From CAYPNP01 sp964412195 (GTDB lineage Bacteria; Acidobacteriota; JAAYUB01), in the NCBI GenBank assembly GCA_964412195.1, contig CAYPNP010000029.1:1-54287 (forward strand): DNA of 54,287 nt, in the 5' to 3' direction. The notes under the pieces are model-generated. The model was given only the letters and a program-made list of their open reading frames with translations, was not told the DNA's origin and ran no database searches. How positions within the stretch are numbered: the first letter of the stretch is position 1; every line of letters begins with the position of its first letter. The translations under genes were made by a program, and so were the position numbers. Below, piece by piece: positions 15,661 through 24,000 of the stretch.

Positions 15661-15712
15661 GACGATGGACCATGGACGATGGACCATGGTCTATCGTCCA
15701 TGGTCCATGGTC
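15661..15712. repeat. ATGGACC-unit palindrome between efp and GT2
   Basis: GGACCATGGACGAT (15667-15680) pairs perfectly with ATCGTCCATGGTCC (15693-15706). The 12-nt loop is itself a dyad (GACCATGGTC). Related units occur at 25359-25387 and 53349-53377. It lies directly after the efp stop and may act as its 3' structure. Confidence 0.8.
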
Positions 15713-15747
15713 ACATTCCCTAGTCCGAGCAAGCGAGCCACTGTCCC

Positions 15748-16527
15748 GTGACCAAGCCACGCGCCCTGATCGTCCTCCCCTGCTACAACGAGGCCCCCGT
15801 GCTGGAGCCCCACGTGGAGCGGATCGTCTGGCACTGCGAGCAGGCGCTGGCGGCCTACGACTGGACGCTGCTCATCGCCGACAACGCCTCCAGCGACGGG
15901 ACGGGGGCCATCGGCCGGGAGTTGGCCGGGCGCCACGAGCGGGTGGAGTACGCCCACCTGGCGGAGAAGGGGCGCGGGAACATCCTGCGCCACGCCTGGC
16001 TGGAGCGGGACGCGGACATATACGCCTACATGGACGCCGACCTGGCCACCGACCTCGCCCACCTGGCGCCGCTGCTGGACGCGGTGCGGGGCGGCGCCGA
16101 TGCGGCGATCGGGTGCCGCCTGATTCCCGGAGCCAGGGTCATCGGCCGCGCCCTCAGCCGGGAGGTGTCCTCGCGCGGCTACAACCTCTGCCTCCAGCTG
16201 GCGTTCGGCGTTCGCTTCCGCGACGCCCAATGCGGCTTCAAGGCCGTCGGCCGGCGAGTGCGGGACGGGGTGGTGCCCCTCACGCGGGACAACCGCTGGT
16301 TCTTCGACTCCGAGGTGCTGATCCTGGCGGAGCGGGGCGGGCTGGCGATCCGCGAGATCCCCGTCGCCTGGGAAGACCACCAGGGCCGCGAGAGCAAGGT
16401 CAAGCTCTTTCGCGACATCCTGTACTTCCTGGGCCGGGTGGCGGGCCTCCGCCGCCGTCTCTGGTCCGACCCTGACCTCAAGGCACTCACCACAAAGGCA
16501 CAAAGGACACAAAGCAAATCATCTTGA
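15748..16527 (+). CDS. Family 2 glycosyltransferase (dolichyl/undecaprenyl-phosphate sugar transferase-like)
   Basis: A 259-residue GT-A glycosyltransferase. It has the opening VLPCYNEAPVLEPHV, nucleotide-binding LIADNASSDGT, the metal-binding DADLATD (DxD) and an acceptor-site segment DAQCGFKAVGRRV. The DPM1/GtrB-like pattern suggests transfer of a sugar to a polyprenyl phosphate, but it lacks the C-terminal membrane helices of GtrB. The start codon is GTG at 15748. The final ~12 residues (TTKAQRTQSKSS) are encoded by a CACAAAGG-type intergenic repeat, so the ancestral stop was probably earlier. The present stop lies at the base of a hairpin (16526-16546). Confidence 0.85.
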   Translation: MTKPRALIVLPCYNEAPVLEPHVERIVWHCEQALAAYDWTLLIADNASSDGTGAIGRELAGRHERVEYAHLAEKGRGNILRHAWLERDADIYAYMDADLATDLAHLAPLLDAVRGGADAAIGCRLIPGARVIGRALSREVSSRGYNLCLQLAFGVRFRDAQCGFKAVGRRVRDGVVPLTRDNRWFFDSEVLILAERGGLAIREIPVAWEDHQGRESKVKLFRDILYFLGRVAGLRRRLWSDPDLKALTTKAQRTQSKSS

Positions 16528-16661
16528 TTGGGTTTTCAGCCCAATCCACCGTGTTAGTCTTGATCAATGACAATTAGATCCCGCAATAATTAGATTGTTG
16601 AAATGAGATGCCTGCGGATTGCCCCTATAAATTCTTTGTGCCCTTTGTGCCTTTGTGGTGA
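16487..16661. repeat. CACAAAGG-unit inverted arms around an inner hairpin
   Basis: The left arm 16487-16514 and right arm 16634-16661 are inverted copies built of CACAAAGGCA-type units. Between them GATTGGG (16526-16532) pairs with CCCAATC (16540-16546). The left arm is coding for the end of GT2; the right arm stops three bases before the MATE ATG. The rest of the spacer has no gene. Confidence 0.8.
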
Positions 16662-16663
16662 AT

Positions 16664-18040
16664 ATGACCTCTGAGACGGGGTGGCGGACGGAGTACCGGC
16701 ACATCCTGCGCCTGGCGGTGCCGGTGGTCCTGGCCAACCTCAGCAACAACATCCTCTCCCTGGCCGACACCATCATGGTGGGCACCCTCGGCACCACTCA
16801 GCTGGCCGCCATCGGCTACAGCATCCTCTGGATCTTCTTCCTCTACGCCTTCTTCCTCGGCCTGCTGGGCACCTTCACCACCTTCGCCGCCCAATACCAC
16901 GGCGCCGGCGACACCGAGAGCTGCCGCCGCCTGCTGCCGGAGGTGCTCGGTCTCGGGTTGCTGGCGGGGCTGGCGGCGCTGGGGCTGTCCCTCGGAACCC
17001 GGCCGGCGCTGGAGTTCCTCGGGATCGAACCGCGGCTGGTGGGGCTGGCGGACACGTACGTCACCTGGCGCGGACTGGGCGCCCCCTTCCTGATGACCAC
17101 CGTCGCCCTGAGCAGCTACTTCCACGGGCTCGGACGGATGCGACTGCCCATGGCCGTGACCGTCACCACCAACGTCCTGAACGTCTTCCTGAACTGGCTG
17201 CTGATCTTCGGCCACGCCGGACTGCCGGCCCTGGGCATGGAGGGCGCCGCCATCGCCACGGCCGTGGCCAACCTTGTCGGCTTTCTCATTTTCCTGGCCG
17301 CCCTGCCCCGGGCGCTGCCAGCGCCGCTGCGCGGCTGGCGCTTCACCCGCCGGCCGGCGGCGGGCTTCTACCGGGAGTTCTGGCGGGTGGGCCTGTCGGC
17401 GGGATTCTACGTACTGATGGACCTGGGCAGCCTGACGGTCTTCTCCACCGTGGTCGAGCGGATCGGCGTCGCCGCGCTGGCGGTCAACCAGGTGGCCATG
17501 CGGATCATGGCGCTGTCCTTCACCATCAACCTGGGCCTGTCCATCGCCGCCAACTCCCTCGTCGGGCAGGCCGCCGGCGCAGGCGACCCCGCGGCCGTCC
17601 GCCGCTGGGCCCGCCGCACCGCCGAGATGGGGCTGATGATCCTGGCGGGGCTGTCCCTGGTGTACCTGCTCTTCCGCTACCCGATCGTGCGTGCCTTCTC
17701 CCTCGAGCCGGACCTGGTGCCCGCCGGGGTGACCATGATCTGGCTGATGACGGCGTTCCACTTCTTCGACGGGCTGGCCATCCTGGTCTACGGCGTGCTC
17801 AAGGGGCTGGGTGACACCCGCTGGCCGCTGGCGCTGACCCTCGCCAGCCAGTGGCTGCTGGGGATCCCGCTGGCCTGGCTGCTCGGCCTGCACACTCCCC
17901 TCGGCCTGACCGGCGCCTGGCTGGCCCTGATCCTGGAGATGGCCCTCGTCGCGGGCGTCTTCGCCCTGCGCTCCCGCCACATGCTCGCCGACCCGGCGCG
18001 CTGGCCGCTGAAAATCCACGGTGAATCGGTGAATGGGTGA
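16664..18040 (+). CDS. MATE-family multidrug / Na+-driven efflux transporter
   Basis: A 458-residue inner-membrane antiporter with 12 predicted helices in two MatE halves (~15-175 and ~240-400). Recognisable family segments are LAVPVVLANLSNNILSLADT, MVGTLGTTQLAAIG, NVFLNWLLIFGHAGLPALG and the second-half GLSIAANSLVGQAAGAGD. It probably expels cationic drugs or metabolites using Na+ or H+. ATG at 16664 is chosen because the upstream codons (GTG GTG AAT) are the edge of an intergenic repeat; no Shine-Dalgarno is visible. The last codons (ESVNG, stop) are GGTGAATC repeat units. Confidence 0.9.
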   Translation: MTSETGWRTEYRHILRLAVPVVLANLSNNILSLADTIMVGTLGTTQLAAIGYSILWIFFLYAFFLGLLGTFTTFAAQYHGAGDTESCRRLLPEVLGLGLLAGLAALGLSLGTRPALEFLGIEPRLVGLADTYVTWRGLGAPFLMTTVALSSYFHGLGRMRLPMAVTVTTNVLNVFLNWLLIFGHAGLPALGMEGAAIATAVANLVGFLIFLAALPRALPAPLRGWRFTRRPAAGFYREFWRVGLSAGFYVLMDLGSLTVFSTVVERIGVAALAVNQVAMRIMALSFTINLGLSIAANSLVGQAAGAGDPAAVRRWARRTAEMGLMILAGLSLVYLLFRYPIVRAFSLEPDLVPAGVTMIWLMTAFHFFDGLAILVYGVLKGLGDTRWPLALTLASQWLLGIPLAWLLGLHTPLGLTGAWLALILEMALVAGVFALRSRHMLADPARWPLKIHGESVNG

Positions 18041-18175
18041 ATCGGTGAATCGGCGGAACCACTGCCGATTGCGAATCCTCCGGCACGATCATCGTTCATG
18101 TCAATCCTGACAGAACAGGGTCTCTGCAACCCTCTGCCGATTCACCGATTCACCTATTCACCTATTCACCGATTT
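18020..18175. repeat. GGTGAATC-unit inverted arms between MATE and pyrB
   Basis: The left arm 18020-18053 and right arm 18136-18175 are inverted copies of GGTGAATCGGTGAATGGG-like repeats with an ~80-nt loop. The left arm contains the MATE stop. On the right arm, TTCACC (18157-18162) and TAGGAT (18180-18185) are spaced 17 nt apart and could serve pyrB as a promoter. Confidence 0.75.
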
Positions 18176-18215
18176 ATGGTAGGATGCCCCTCCAACATCC
18201 CCCCAGGGAGGCGCC

Positions 18216-19157
18216 ATGACGGCCAAAGAGGACAAGTTCTTCGCCCGCTTCACCGGCGGAGACGTGATCTCGATCCGCGACTTCAGCGAGGAGGAGATCC
18301 TCTTCGTCCTCGACTACGCCAAGCGCTTCGAGGGGCCGCTCCAGCCCGTCCTGGCCGGCAAGATCCTGGCCACCATGTTCTTCGAGCCCAGCACCCGCAC
18401 CCGGCTCAGCTTCGAGAGCGCCATGCACAGCCTGGGCGGCTCGGTGCTGGGCTTCGCCGACGCCGGCGTCAGCTCGGCCGCCAAGGGCGAGTCGGTCCAG
18501 GACTCGGCCAAGATGGCCGAGGGCTACGCCCACGTCCTGGTCATCCGCCACCCCATAGAGGGCTCGGCCCGGGCGGCGGCCGAGGCGGCTTCCATCCCGG
18601 TCATCAACGGCGGCGACGGCGCCAACCAGCATCCCACCCAGACCTTCCTCGACCTCTACACCATCCAGAAGAACAAGGGCACCCTGCGGGGGCTGAAGAT
18701 CGGCTTCGTCGGTGACCTGAAGTACGGCCGCACCGTCCACTCCCTGGCCGAGGCGCTGGCCCACTTCGACTGCCGCATGTACTTCGTCGCGCCGGAGATG
18801 CTGCGCATGCCCGGCTACATCCTCTCGGAGCTGAAGGACCACGGCATCCAGTTCACCGAGACCGAGAACCTCCTCGACGTGGCCGGCGAGCTGGACATCC
18901 TCTACGTCACCCGGATCCAGAAGGAGCGTTTCCCCGACCCGCTGGACTACGAGCGGGTCAAGAACGTGTACATCCTGAACGAGAAGCTGCTGGAGCACGT
19001 CAAGGCGGACCTCAAGATCCTGCACCCCCTGCCCCGCGTCAACGAGATCGACAACACGCTGGACCGCCACCCCCACGCCGAGTACTTCCAGCAGTCCAAG
19101 AACGGGGTCACCGTGCGGCGGGCCCTGTTATCCCTGGTGTTAGGAGCGCGCATATGA
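18216..19157 (+). CDS. pyrB: Aspartate carbamoyltransferase catalytic chain
   Basis: A 313-residue enzyme that joins carbamoyl phosphate to aspartate, the first committed step of pyrimidine synthesis. The carbamoyl-phosphate site FFEPSTRTRLSFESAM, the 80s loop SSAAKGESVQDSAKM, the substrate motif HPTQTFLDLYTI and HPLPRVNEI are all intact. GGGAGG lies 5 nt before the ATG. Its stop overlaps the pyrI start (ATGA), so catalytic and regulatory chains are made together, as for a class B (E. coli-like) dodecamer. Confidence 0.96.
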   Translation: MTAKEDKFFARFTGGDVISIRDFSEEEILFVLDYAKRFEGPLQPVLAGKILATMFFEPSTRTRLSFESAMHSLGGSVLGFADAGVSSAAKGESVQDSAKMAEGYAHVLVIRHPIEGSARAAAEAASIPVINGGDGANQHPTQTFLDLYTIQKNKGTLRGLKIGFVGDLKYGRTVHSLAEALAHFDCRMYFVAPEMLRMPGYILSELKDHGIQFTETENLLDVAGELDILYVTRIQKERFPDPLDYERVKNVYILNEKLLEHVKADLKILHPLPRVNEIDNTLDRHPHAEYFQQSKNGVTVRRALLSLVLGARI

Positions 19158-19630
19158 GCGACAACAACGGTAAAACCCCCGTCCCCGAAGAGATGCGGGT
19201 TTCCAAGCTCCGCAACGGCGCCGTCATCGACCACCTCCGGCCGGGCACCGCCATGAAGGCCATCGAGGTGCTGGGCGCCGCCGATGGCAGCACCCTCTCC
19301 ATCGGCATGTACCTGGAGAGCCGCAAGATGGGCCGGAAGGACATCCTCAAGATCGAGAACAAGATCCTGACCCAGAAGGAGATCAACAAGATCGCCGTGC
19401 TCTCGCCGGAGGCCACCCTCTGCAACATCCGGGACTACAAAGTGGTGCAGAAGATCAAGGCCCACCTGCCGAAGGAGATCGCCGCCATCGTCCGCTGCAA
19501 CAATCCCAAGTGCATCACCAACCACGAGAAGATCGCCACGCAGTTCACCGTCGTCGCCGGGGACCCATTGAAGGTCCGCTGCCGCTACTGCGAGCGGGCC
19601 ATGTCCGGAGACGAGATCGAGCTGCTTTGA
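19154..19630 (+). CDS. pyrI: Aspartate carbamoyltransferase regulatory chain
   Basis: A 158-residue PyrI, which binds CTP/ATP and gives allosteric control to PyrB. The nucleotide-binding domain (RNGAVIDHLRPGTAMKAIEVL) is followed by a zinc domain with CNNPKCITN and CRYCERAM, supplying the four cysteines that contact PyrB. The length is normal. It overlaps pyrB by 4 nt and is followed after 49 nt by arcC with an AGGAGTATG region, so the cluster is probably one operon. Confidence 0.95.
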   Translation: MSDNNGKTPVPEEMRVSKLRNGAVIDHLRPGTAMKAIEVLGAADGSTLSIGMYLESRKMGRKDILKIENKILTQKEINKIAVLSPEATLCNIRDYKVVQKIKAHLPKEIAAIVRCNNPKCITNHEKIATQFTVVAGDPLKVRCRYCERAMSGDEIELL

Positions 19631-19679
19631 GCGGCCGGGCCCGCCGCGCCATCCCACGAAAATCCAGGAGTATGAGCTT

Positions 19680-20621
19680 ATGAGCAAACGTATCGTCATC
19701 GCCTTCGGCGGCAACGCCATCCTGCAGAAGGGCCAGGAGGGCAACGTCCACGAGCAGTTCGCCAACACCCGCACCGCCATCGACCGCATCGTCGGCCTGA
19801 TCCGCGAGGGCCACAAGATCGTCATCACACATGGCAACGGCCCCCAGGTGGGCAACATGATGATCCGCGTGGACCGCTCCCGCGGTTTCGCCTACGACCT
19901 GCCGCTGGGCGTGTGCGTCGCCGATACCCAGGGCGAGATGGGCTACATGATCGCCCAGTCACTGCAGAACCGGCTGATCCGCGAGAAGATCGAGCGCGAG
20001 GTGGTGGCCGTGGTCACCCAGGTGGTGGTGGACCGCGAGGACCCCAGCATGAAGAACCCGACCAAGCCCGTGGGCCGCTTTTACACCGAGGCGGAGGCCA
20101 AGGGCATGATGGCCGAGGGCAAGCACATGGTGGAGGACGCCGGCCGCGGCTGGCGCCACGTGGTGCCCTCGCCCAAGCCCTCCCGCGTTGTGGAGAGCCG
20201 CATCATCCGACAGCTCATGGAGGAGGGCGTCATCGTCATCGCCTGCGGCGGCGGCGGGATGCCGGTCTATATCGAGGACGACGGGACGTACGAGGGCGTC
20301 GACGGCGTGGTGGACAAGGACCACGCCTCGTCGGTGCTCGCGCGGGAGGTCGGCGCCGACGAGTTCATCATCCTGACCGAGGTGGACAAGGTCGCGCTGA
20401 ACTTCAACCAGCCCGGCCAGCGCTTCCTGGACCGCCTGACGGTGGCCGAGGCGCGGCAGTACCTGGCCGAGGGCCACTTCCACAAGGGCAGCATGGGCCC
20501 CAAGGTGGAAGCTGTGGTCGAGTTCATCGAACACGGCGGCAAGAGCGCCATCATCGCCTCGCTGGACAAGGCCTACGACGCCCTGCACGGCCGCGCCGGG
20601 ACGCATTTCACCCGGGACTAG
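19680..20621 (+). CDS. arcC: Carbamate kinase
   Basis: A 313-residue amino-acid-kinase-fold enzyme catalysing the reversible reaction of ATP + carbamate and ADP + carbamoyl phosphate. Family motifs: IAFGGNAILQKG, THGNGPQVGNMM, KPVGRFYTEAEA, VPSPKPSRVVE, IACGGGGMPV and GSMGPKVEAVVEF. In arginine fermentation it makes ATP. Here it lies between pyrBI and an ornithine carbamoyltransferase, so it could also supply or drain the carbamoyl phosphate used by both. The final codons (TRD, stop) run into a GGGGCTCG repeat block. Confidence 0.96.
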   Translation: MSKRIVIAFGGNAILQKGQEGNVHEQFANTRTAIDRIVGLIREGHKIVITHGNGPQVGNMMIRVDRSRGFAYDLPLGVCVADTQGEMGYMIAQSLQNRLIREKIEREVVAVVTQVVVDREDPSMKNPTKPVGRFYTEAEAKGMMAEGKHMVEDAGRGWRHVVPSPKPSRVVESRIIRQLMEEGVIVIACGGGGMPVYIEDDGTYEGVDGVVDKDHASSVLAREVGADEFIILTEVDKVALNFNQPGQRFLDRLTVAEARQYLAEGHFHKGSMGPKVEAVVEFIEHGGKSAIIASLDKAYDALHGRAGTHFTRD

Positions 20622-20723
20622 GGGCTCGGGGCTCGGGGCTAGGGGCTCGGGACCAGGAGGGAGGTACGGGATTCGAGATTCAGCAAGGGATTCGAGTCCC
20701 GAGACCCGAACCCCGAGTCCCGT
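20614..20723. repeat. GGGGCTCG-unit inverted repeat between arcC and OTC
   Basis: GGGGCTCGGGGCT-type units (20614-20653) are answered by an inverted arm rich in CCCGAGTCC (20690-20723). The arcC stop (20619-20621) lies inside the left arm. Similar GGGGCTCGG units recur at 33966-34003. Confidence 0.7.
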
Positions 20724-20756
20724 GATTTGACGACTACACCAAATTAGGAGATCCAT

Positions 20757-21695
20757 ATGGCATTCAACCTCAAAGGACGTTCGCTGCTGAGCCTGCGGGA
20801 GGAGACTCCCGAGGAGATCCGTTTCCTGCTGGACATCTCGCACCAGGTCAAGAAGGAGCGCCGGACCGGCCAGGTTCACCAGCGCTTCCTCGGCAAAACC
20901 CTGGCGCTGATCTTCGAGAAGCGCTCCACCCGCACCCGCTGCGCCTTCGAGACCGCCTTCGGCGAGGAGGGCGGCCACCCGGTCTTCCTGTCGGTGGACG
21001 ACATCCAGCTCGGGGCCAAGGAAAGCGTCGAGGACACCGCCCGCGTTCTCGGCCGGATGTTCGACGCGATCCAGTTCCGCGGCTTCAAGCAGGAGACCGT
21101 GGACACCCTGGCCAAGTGGTCCGGCGTGCCGGTCTACAACGGCCTGACCGACCTCTACCACCCCACCCAGGTGCTGGCCGACCTGATGACCGTGGAAGAG
21201 GCGTTCGGCGCCCTGGCCGGCATCCGGTTCGTCTACGCCGGCGACGGCCGGAACAACATGGCCAACTCGCTCATGATCGGCTGCGCCAAGATGGGTCTGG
21301 ACTACGTCATTGCCGCGCCGAAGTCGCTCTGGCCTTCCAAGGAGCTGGTGAAGGAGTGCACGGCCTGGGCCGACGCCTCCGGCGGTTCCATCACCATCAC
21401 CGACAAGATGAAGGACGCCGTGAAGTGCGCCGAGGTGATCTACACCGACGTGTGGGCCTCCATGGGCGAGGAGAGTAAGGCCCAGGAGCGGATCAAGCTG
21501 CTGACGCCCTACCAGGTCAACGCCAAGGCCATGGCCGCCACCGGGCTGCGCGAGACCATCTTTCTGCACTGCCTGCCCGCCGTGAAGGGCCAGGAAGTCA
21601 CCGCCGACGTGCTGGACGGGCCGCAGAGCCGGGCGTGGGACGAGGCCGAGAACCGCAAGCACACCATCAAGGCCGTCATGCTCGCCACCCTGTAA
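20757..21695 (+). CDS. argF/arcB: Ornithine carbamoyltransferase
   Basis: A 312-residue OTC. The carbamoyl-phosphate motif is FEKRSTRTRCAFETA. HPTQVLADLMTVEEAFG, the ornithine-binding DVWASMGEE and the catalytic FLHCLPAVKG follow. The CLP cysteine and the SMGEE motif mark a true OTC, not the acetylornithine or knotted types. Whether it runs in the biosynthetic or catabolic (arcB) direction cannot be read from sequence. Adjacency to carbamate kinase favours arcB, but no arginine deiminase gene (arcA) is in the window. GGAG lies 6 nt before the ATG. Confidence 0.94.
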   Translation: MAFNLKGRSLLSLREETPEEIRFLLDISHQVKKERRTGQVHQRFLGKTLALIFEKRSTRTRCAFETAFGEEGGHPVFLSVDDIQLGAKESVEDTARVLGRMFDAIQFRGFKQETVDTLAKWSGVPVYNGLTDLYHPTQVLADLMTVEEAFGALAGIRFVYAGDGRNNMANSLMIGCAKMGLDYVIAAPKSLWPSKELVKECTAWADASGGSITITDKMKDAVKCAEVIYTDVWASMGEESKAQERIKLLTPYQVNAKAMAATGLRETIFLHCLPAVKGQEVTADVLDGPQSRAWDEAENRKHTIKAVMLATL

Positions 21696-21701
21696 CAATC
21701 C

Positions 21702-21825
21702 TTCACCACAAAGGCACAAAGAACACAAAGACAAATACAGGTTAAGGCCCATATCCTTCAAGGATATGGGTTTTTTTATTTTCAAGCCCAGGATCCCTTT
21801 GTGTCCTTTGTGCCTTTGTGGTGAA
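21702..21825. repeat. CACAAAGG-unit inverted arms enclosing the OTC terminator
   Basis: The left arm TTCACCACAAAGGCACAAAG... (21702-21735) and its inverted counterpart (21798-21825) flank the terminator. The right arm is nearly identical to the one at 16634-16661. Confidence 0.85.
21748..21777 (+). terminator. Rho-independent terminator after the OTC gene
   Basis: CCCATATCCT (21748-21757) pairs with AGGATATGGG (21761-21770) across a 3-nt loop, followed by seven T. It is the inner hairpin of a larger CACAAAGG-unit inverted repeat (arms 21702-21735 and 21798-21825). Confidence 0.93.
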
Positions 21826-21829
21826 TATC

Positions 21830-24000
21830 CTAAAAGTCGGGGGGCCAGCCGGAGGGCGGCGGCACCGGGTTGACGTTCTGGTACAGCCGCGCCAGGGAGC
21901 CGTCCGGCAACCGCCAGGAGGCGACGGGGTAGAACCGCTCCGGGTACGCCGCGAGGAAGTTCATCAATTTGGCGTTATCGGAAGTATTCCAGACCGGCCC
22001 CTGCGGGCCGTCCTTGACCAGGATGAAGCGGTAGGGGTCGAAGCAGGCGCCCTGGTCGTCGAGGGTGCTGATCCGCCAGATCGCCGCCTCGTCCAGGCCC
22101 ATGATCAGGGAGGTGGCGCGGAAGCTCCAGACGTTGAAGCGTGCGGCGTCCGGCACGAGCCCCAGCCGTACCTCGCGGCCTCCGGACGCGTGCCGTACCT
22201 CGCGGCCTCCGGACGCGTGTCGTACCTCGCGGCCTCCGGACGCGTGTCNNNNNNNNNNNNNNNNNNNNNNNNNNNNNNNNNNNNNNNNNNNNNNNNNNNN
22301 NNNNNNNNNNNNNNNNNNNNNNNNNNNNNNNNNNNNNNNNNNNNNNNNCGTACCTCGCGGCCTCCGGACGCGTGTCGTACCTCGCGGCCTCCGGACGCGT
22401 GTCCGATTGATTCCGGCTGCGGACCCTCTCCTCTCGCGCCGGGGCCGGCGCGAGCTACGTCGACGGGCGTGGGCTCGCGCGGCGGGTCGGACGTCCGGGC
22501 GCAGAACGCCAGGATCTCCGGGATGCGCCAGTCCTCTTTCCGCGGTGGGCCCCAGATGCCGAAGGCCTCCTGGTGGTAAAGGAACCAGCCGTCGGTCCAG
22601 GACCGGACGCTCTCGCCTTTCGCCCGCCCCAGGTGGTCCACGATCAGGCTGCGCTCGGCGTAGGCGGGCTGGATCAACCGCCAGAGGTTCACGGATTCCG
22701 GGAGGCCGGCGATCCCGAAGGACACCATCCACGCCTGCAGGCCCGCCACCGCCACGCCCAGCGTCATCAGGCCGCGGCGCCACGCGGCGGACCGGATCGT
22801 CCCGGTCCACCCGGTGATCAGCAGCGCCGCCGCCGGCAGCACCGGGCTGAGGTGCCGCGGCGCCTTGTTGGCGAACAGCGAGAAGATCACGTAGGTGCCG
22901 AGAATCCACGACAACAGGAATCCCGGACCAATTGCGAATTGCGAATTGCGAATTGCGAATTGATCGGAAATTGCGGATTGCGAATTGCGGATTGCGGATT
23001 GATCAGATCCACGAGAAATTTTCTGGTTCGTCAAATTCGCAATTCGCAATTCGCAATTCGCAATTCCTCCGGCCTTCTTCCGTCGAAGCAACCCGACAAT
23101 CGAGATGAGGAAAAGTAAGAAAAAGAATCCGAAGAGCTGCCACCCCAGCAGGGCGCGCAGGTAGAACGTCCAGCCGGCCAGGGACCAGAGTCGCGGGTCG
23201 CCCTCCAGCGGCCCCAGTCCCTGGGTGTAGGGGACGAAGTGGGAGACGAGGAACCCGATGTTGCGCAGGTACCAGGGCCAGGCCAGCGCGCCGCCGGCGA
23301 CCGCCGCGAGCAGCAGGTTCTCCAGCATCCGGCGCCGGGCCTCTCCCCGCGGTGTCGCCCTCCACGCCGCCGCCGCCAGCCACAGCAGCGGCGCGGCCAG
23401 GTAGAAGGCCACCGACCATTTCAGCAGGAGTCCGGCCCCGCAGGCGATCCCCAGCGCCAGCGTGGGCCCGCGGCGGGAGAACCCGTCCGAGGCGACAGCC
23501 AATGCCAGGGCCAGCGCCGTGACCGCCACCACCTCCAGGTCGATCATGACGTCGCGCCCCAGCCACAGCACGTGCGGGAACGTGCCTGCGAGGAACGCCG
23601 CCAGCAGCCCGACGCTGCGCCGGCCCGTCCAGCGGACGCCGAGGTACCCAGTGGACGCCAGGAGGGCGAACAGGAACGGCAGATGGACCAGCGTCGCGGC
23701 GTTCGGCCCGCAGCGCACCGCCAGGACCGGCACCAGCAGGAGGTAGAACAGCGGCGGGTAGTACGGCGTCAGCGCCAGCAGGCCCGTGAAGGAAATGCCC
23801 GGTGCCTGGAAGAAGTGCAGGTAGCGCAGGGCATAGGTCAGGTGAAGCGCGCTGTCCCACATGGGCGGCCGGTTGTTGAGCCGCAGCCAGGCCAGCTGCA
23901 GCGCCGCCAGCAGCAGGAAGATCCCGCCCAGCCCCAGCCAGCAACGGCGGTCCATCCCCACCGTCGGCTCTTCGACTGCCTTGGCCCTTTCGCCGGTCAT
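21830..24000 (-). CDS. GT39-like membrane glycosyltransferase carrying two in-frame repeat insertions (contains the assembly gap)
   Basis: A polytopic inner-membrane protein of the dolichyl-phosphate-mannosyltransferase (PMT_2/ArnT) type. It has a first helix near residue 20, an extracytoplasmic loop with the acidic MWDSALHLTYALRYLHF, YYPPLFYLLLVP and WLGRDVMIDLEVV, then many helices. Such enzymes move sugars from polyprenyl phosphate to lipid or protein. The start at 24000 overlaps the uraA stop (ATGA). Two insertions stand out: ~46 residues from GCGAATT-unit repeats (22929-23067) between membrane helices, and HASGGREVR repeats (27-nt units, 22168-22403) that run into the 100-N gap. The 100 N shift the frame, but HASGGREVR is read on both sides, so one gene is likely. 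The C-terminal soluble end (to 21830) is intact. Confidence 0.75.
22168..22403. repeat. 27-bp tandem repeat array interrupted by a 100-N assembly gap
   Basis: Units start at 22168, 22195, 22222 and, after the gap (22249-22348), at 22350 and 22377. On the minus strand each reads GACACGCG, then a TCCGGA-centred dyad, then CGCGAGGTAC. The gap is probably a collapsed part of the array. Unit edges match those of the array at 37346-37457. Confidence 0.9.
22929..23067. repeat. GCGAATT-unit perfect inverted repeat inside a coding sequence
   Basis: Arms 22931-22961 and 23035-23065 are perfect 31-bp inverted copies built from GCGAATT heptamers, with a ~72-nt loop that includes more GCGGATT units. It lies in frame within the membrane glycosyltransferase gene. 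Confidence 0.9.

Noticed and set aside
20757..21695. N-acetylornithine or N-succinylornithine carbamoyltransferase
   Set aside because: The DVWASMGEE and HCLP motifs match ordinary ornithine carbamoyltransferase; no marker of the knotted family was recognised.
22168..22403. CRISPR array
   Set aside because: Units of 27 bp abut directly with no unique spacers, are coding in frame, and there are no cas genes. The same holds for 37346-37457.
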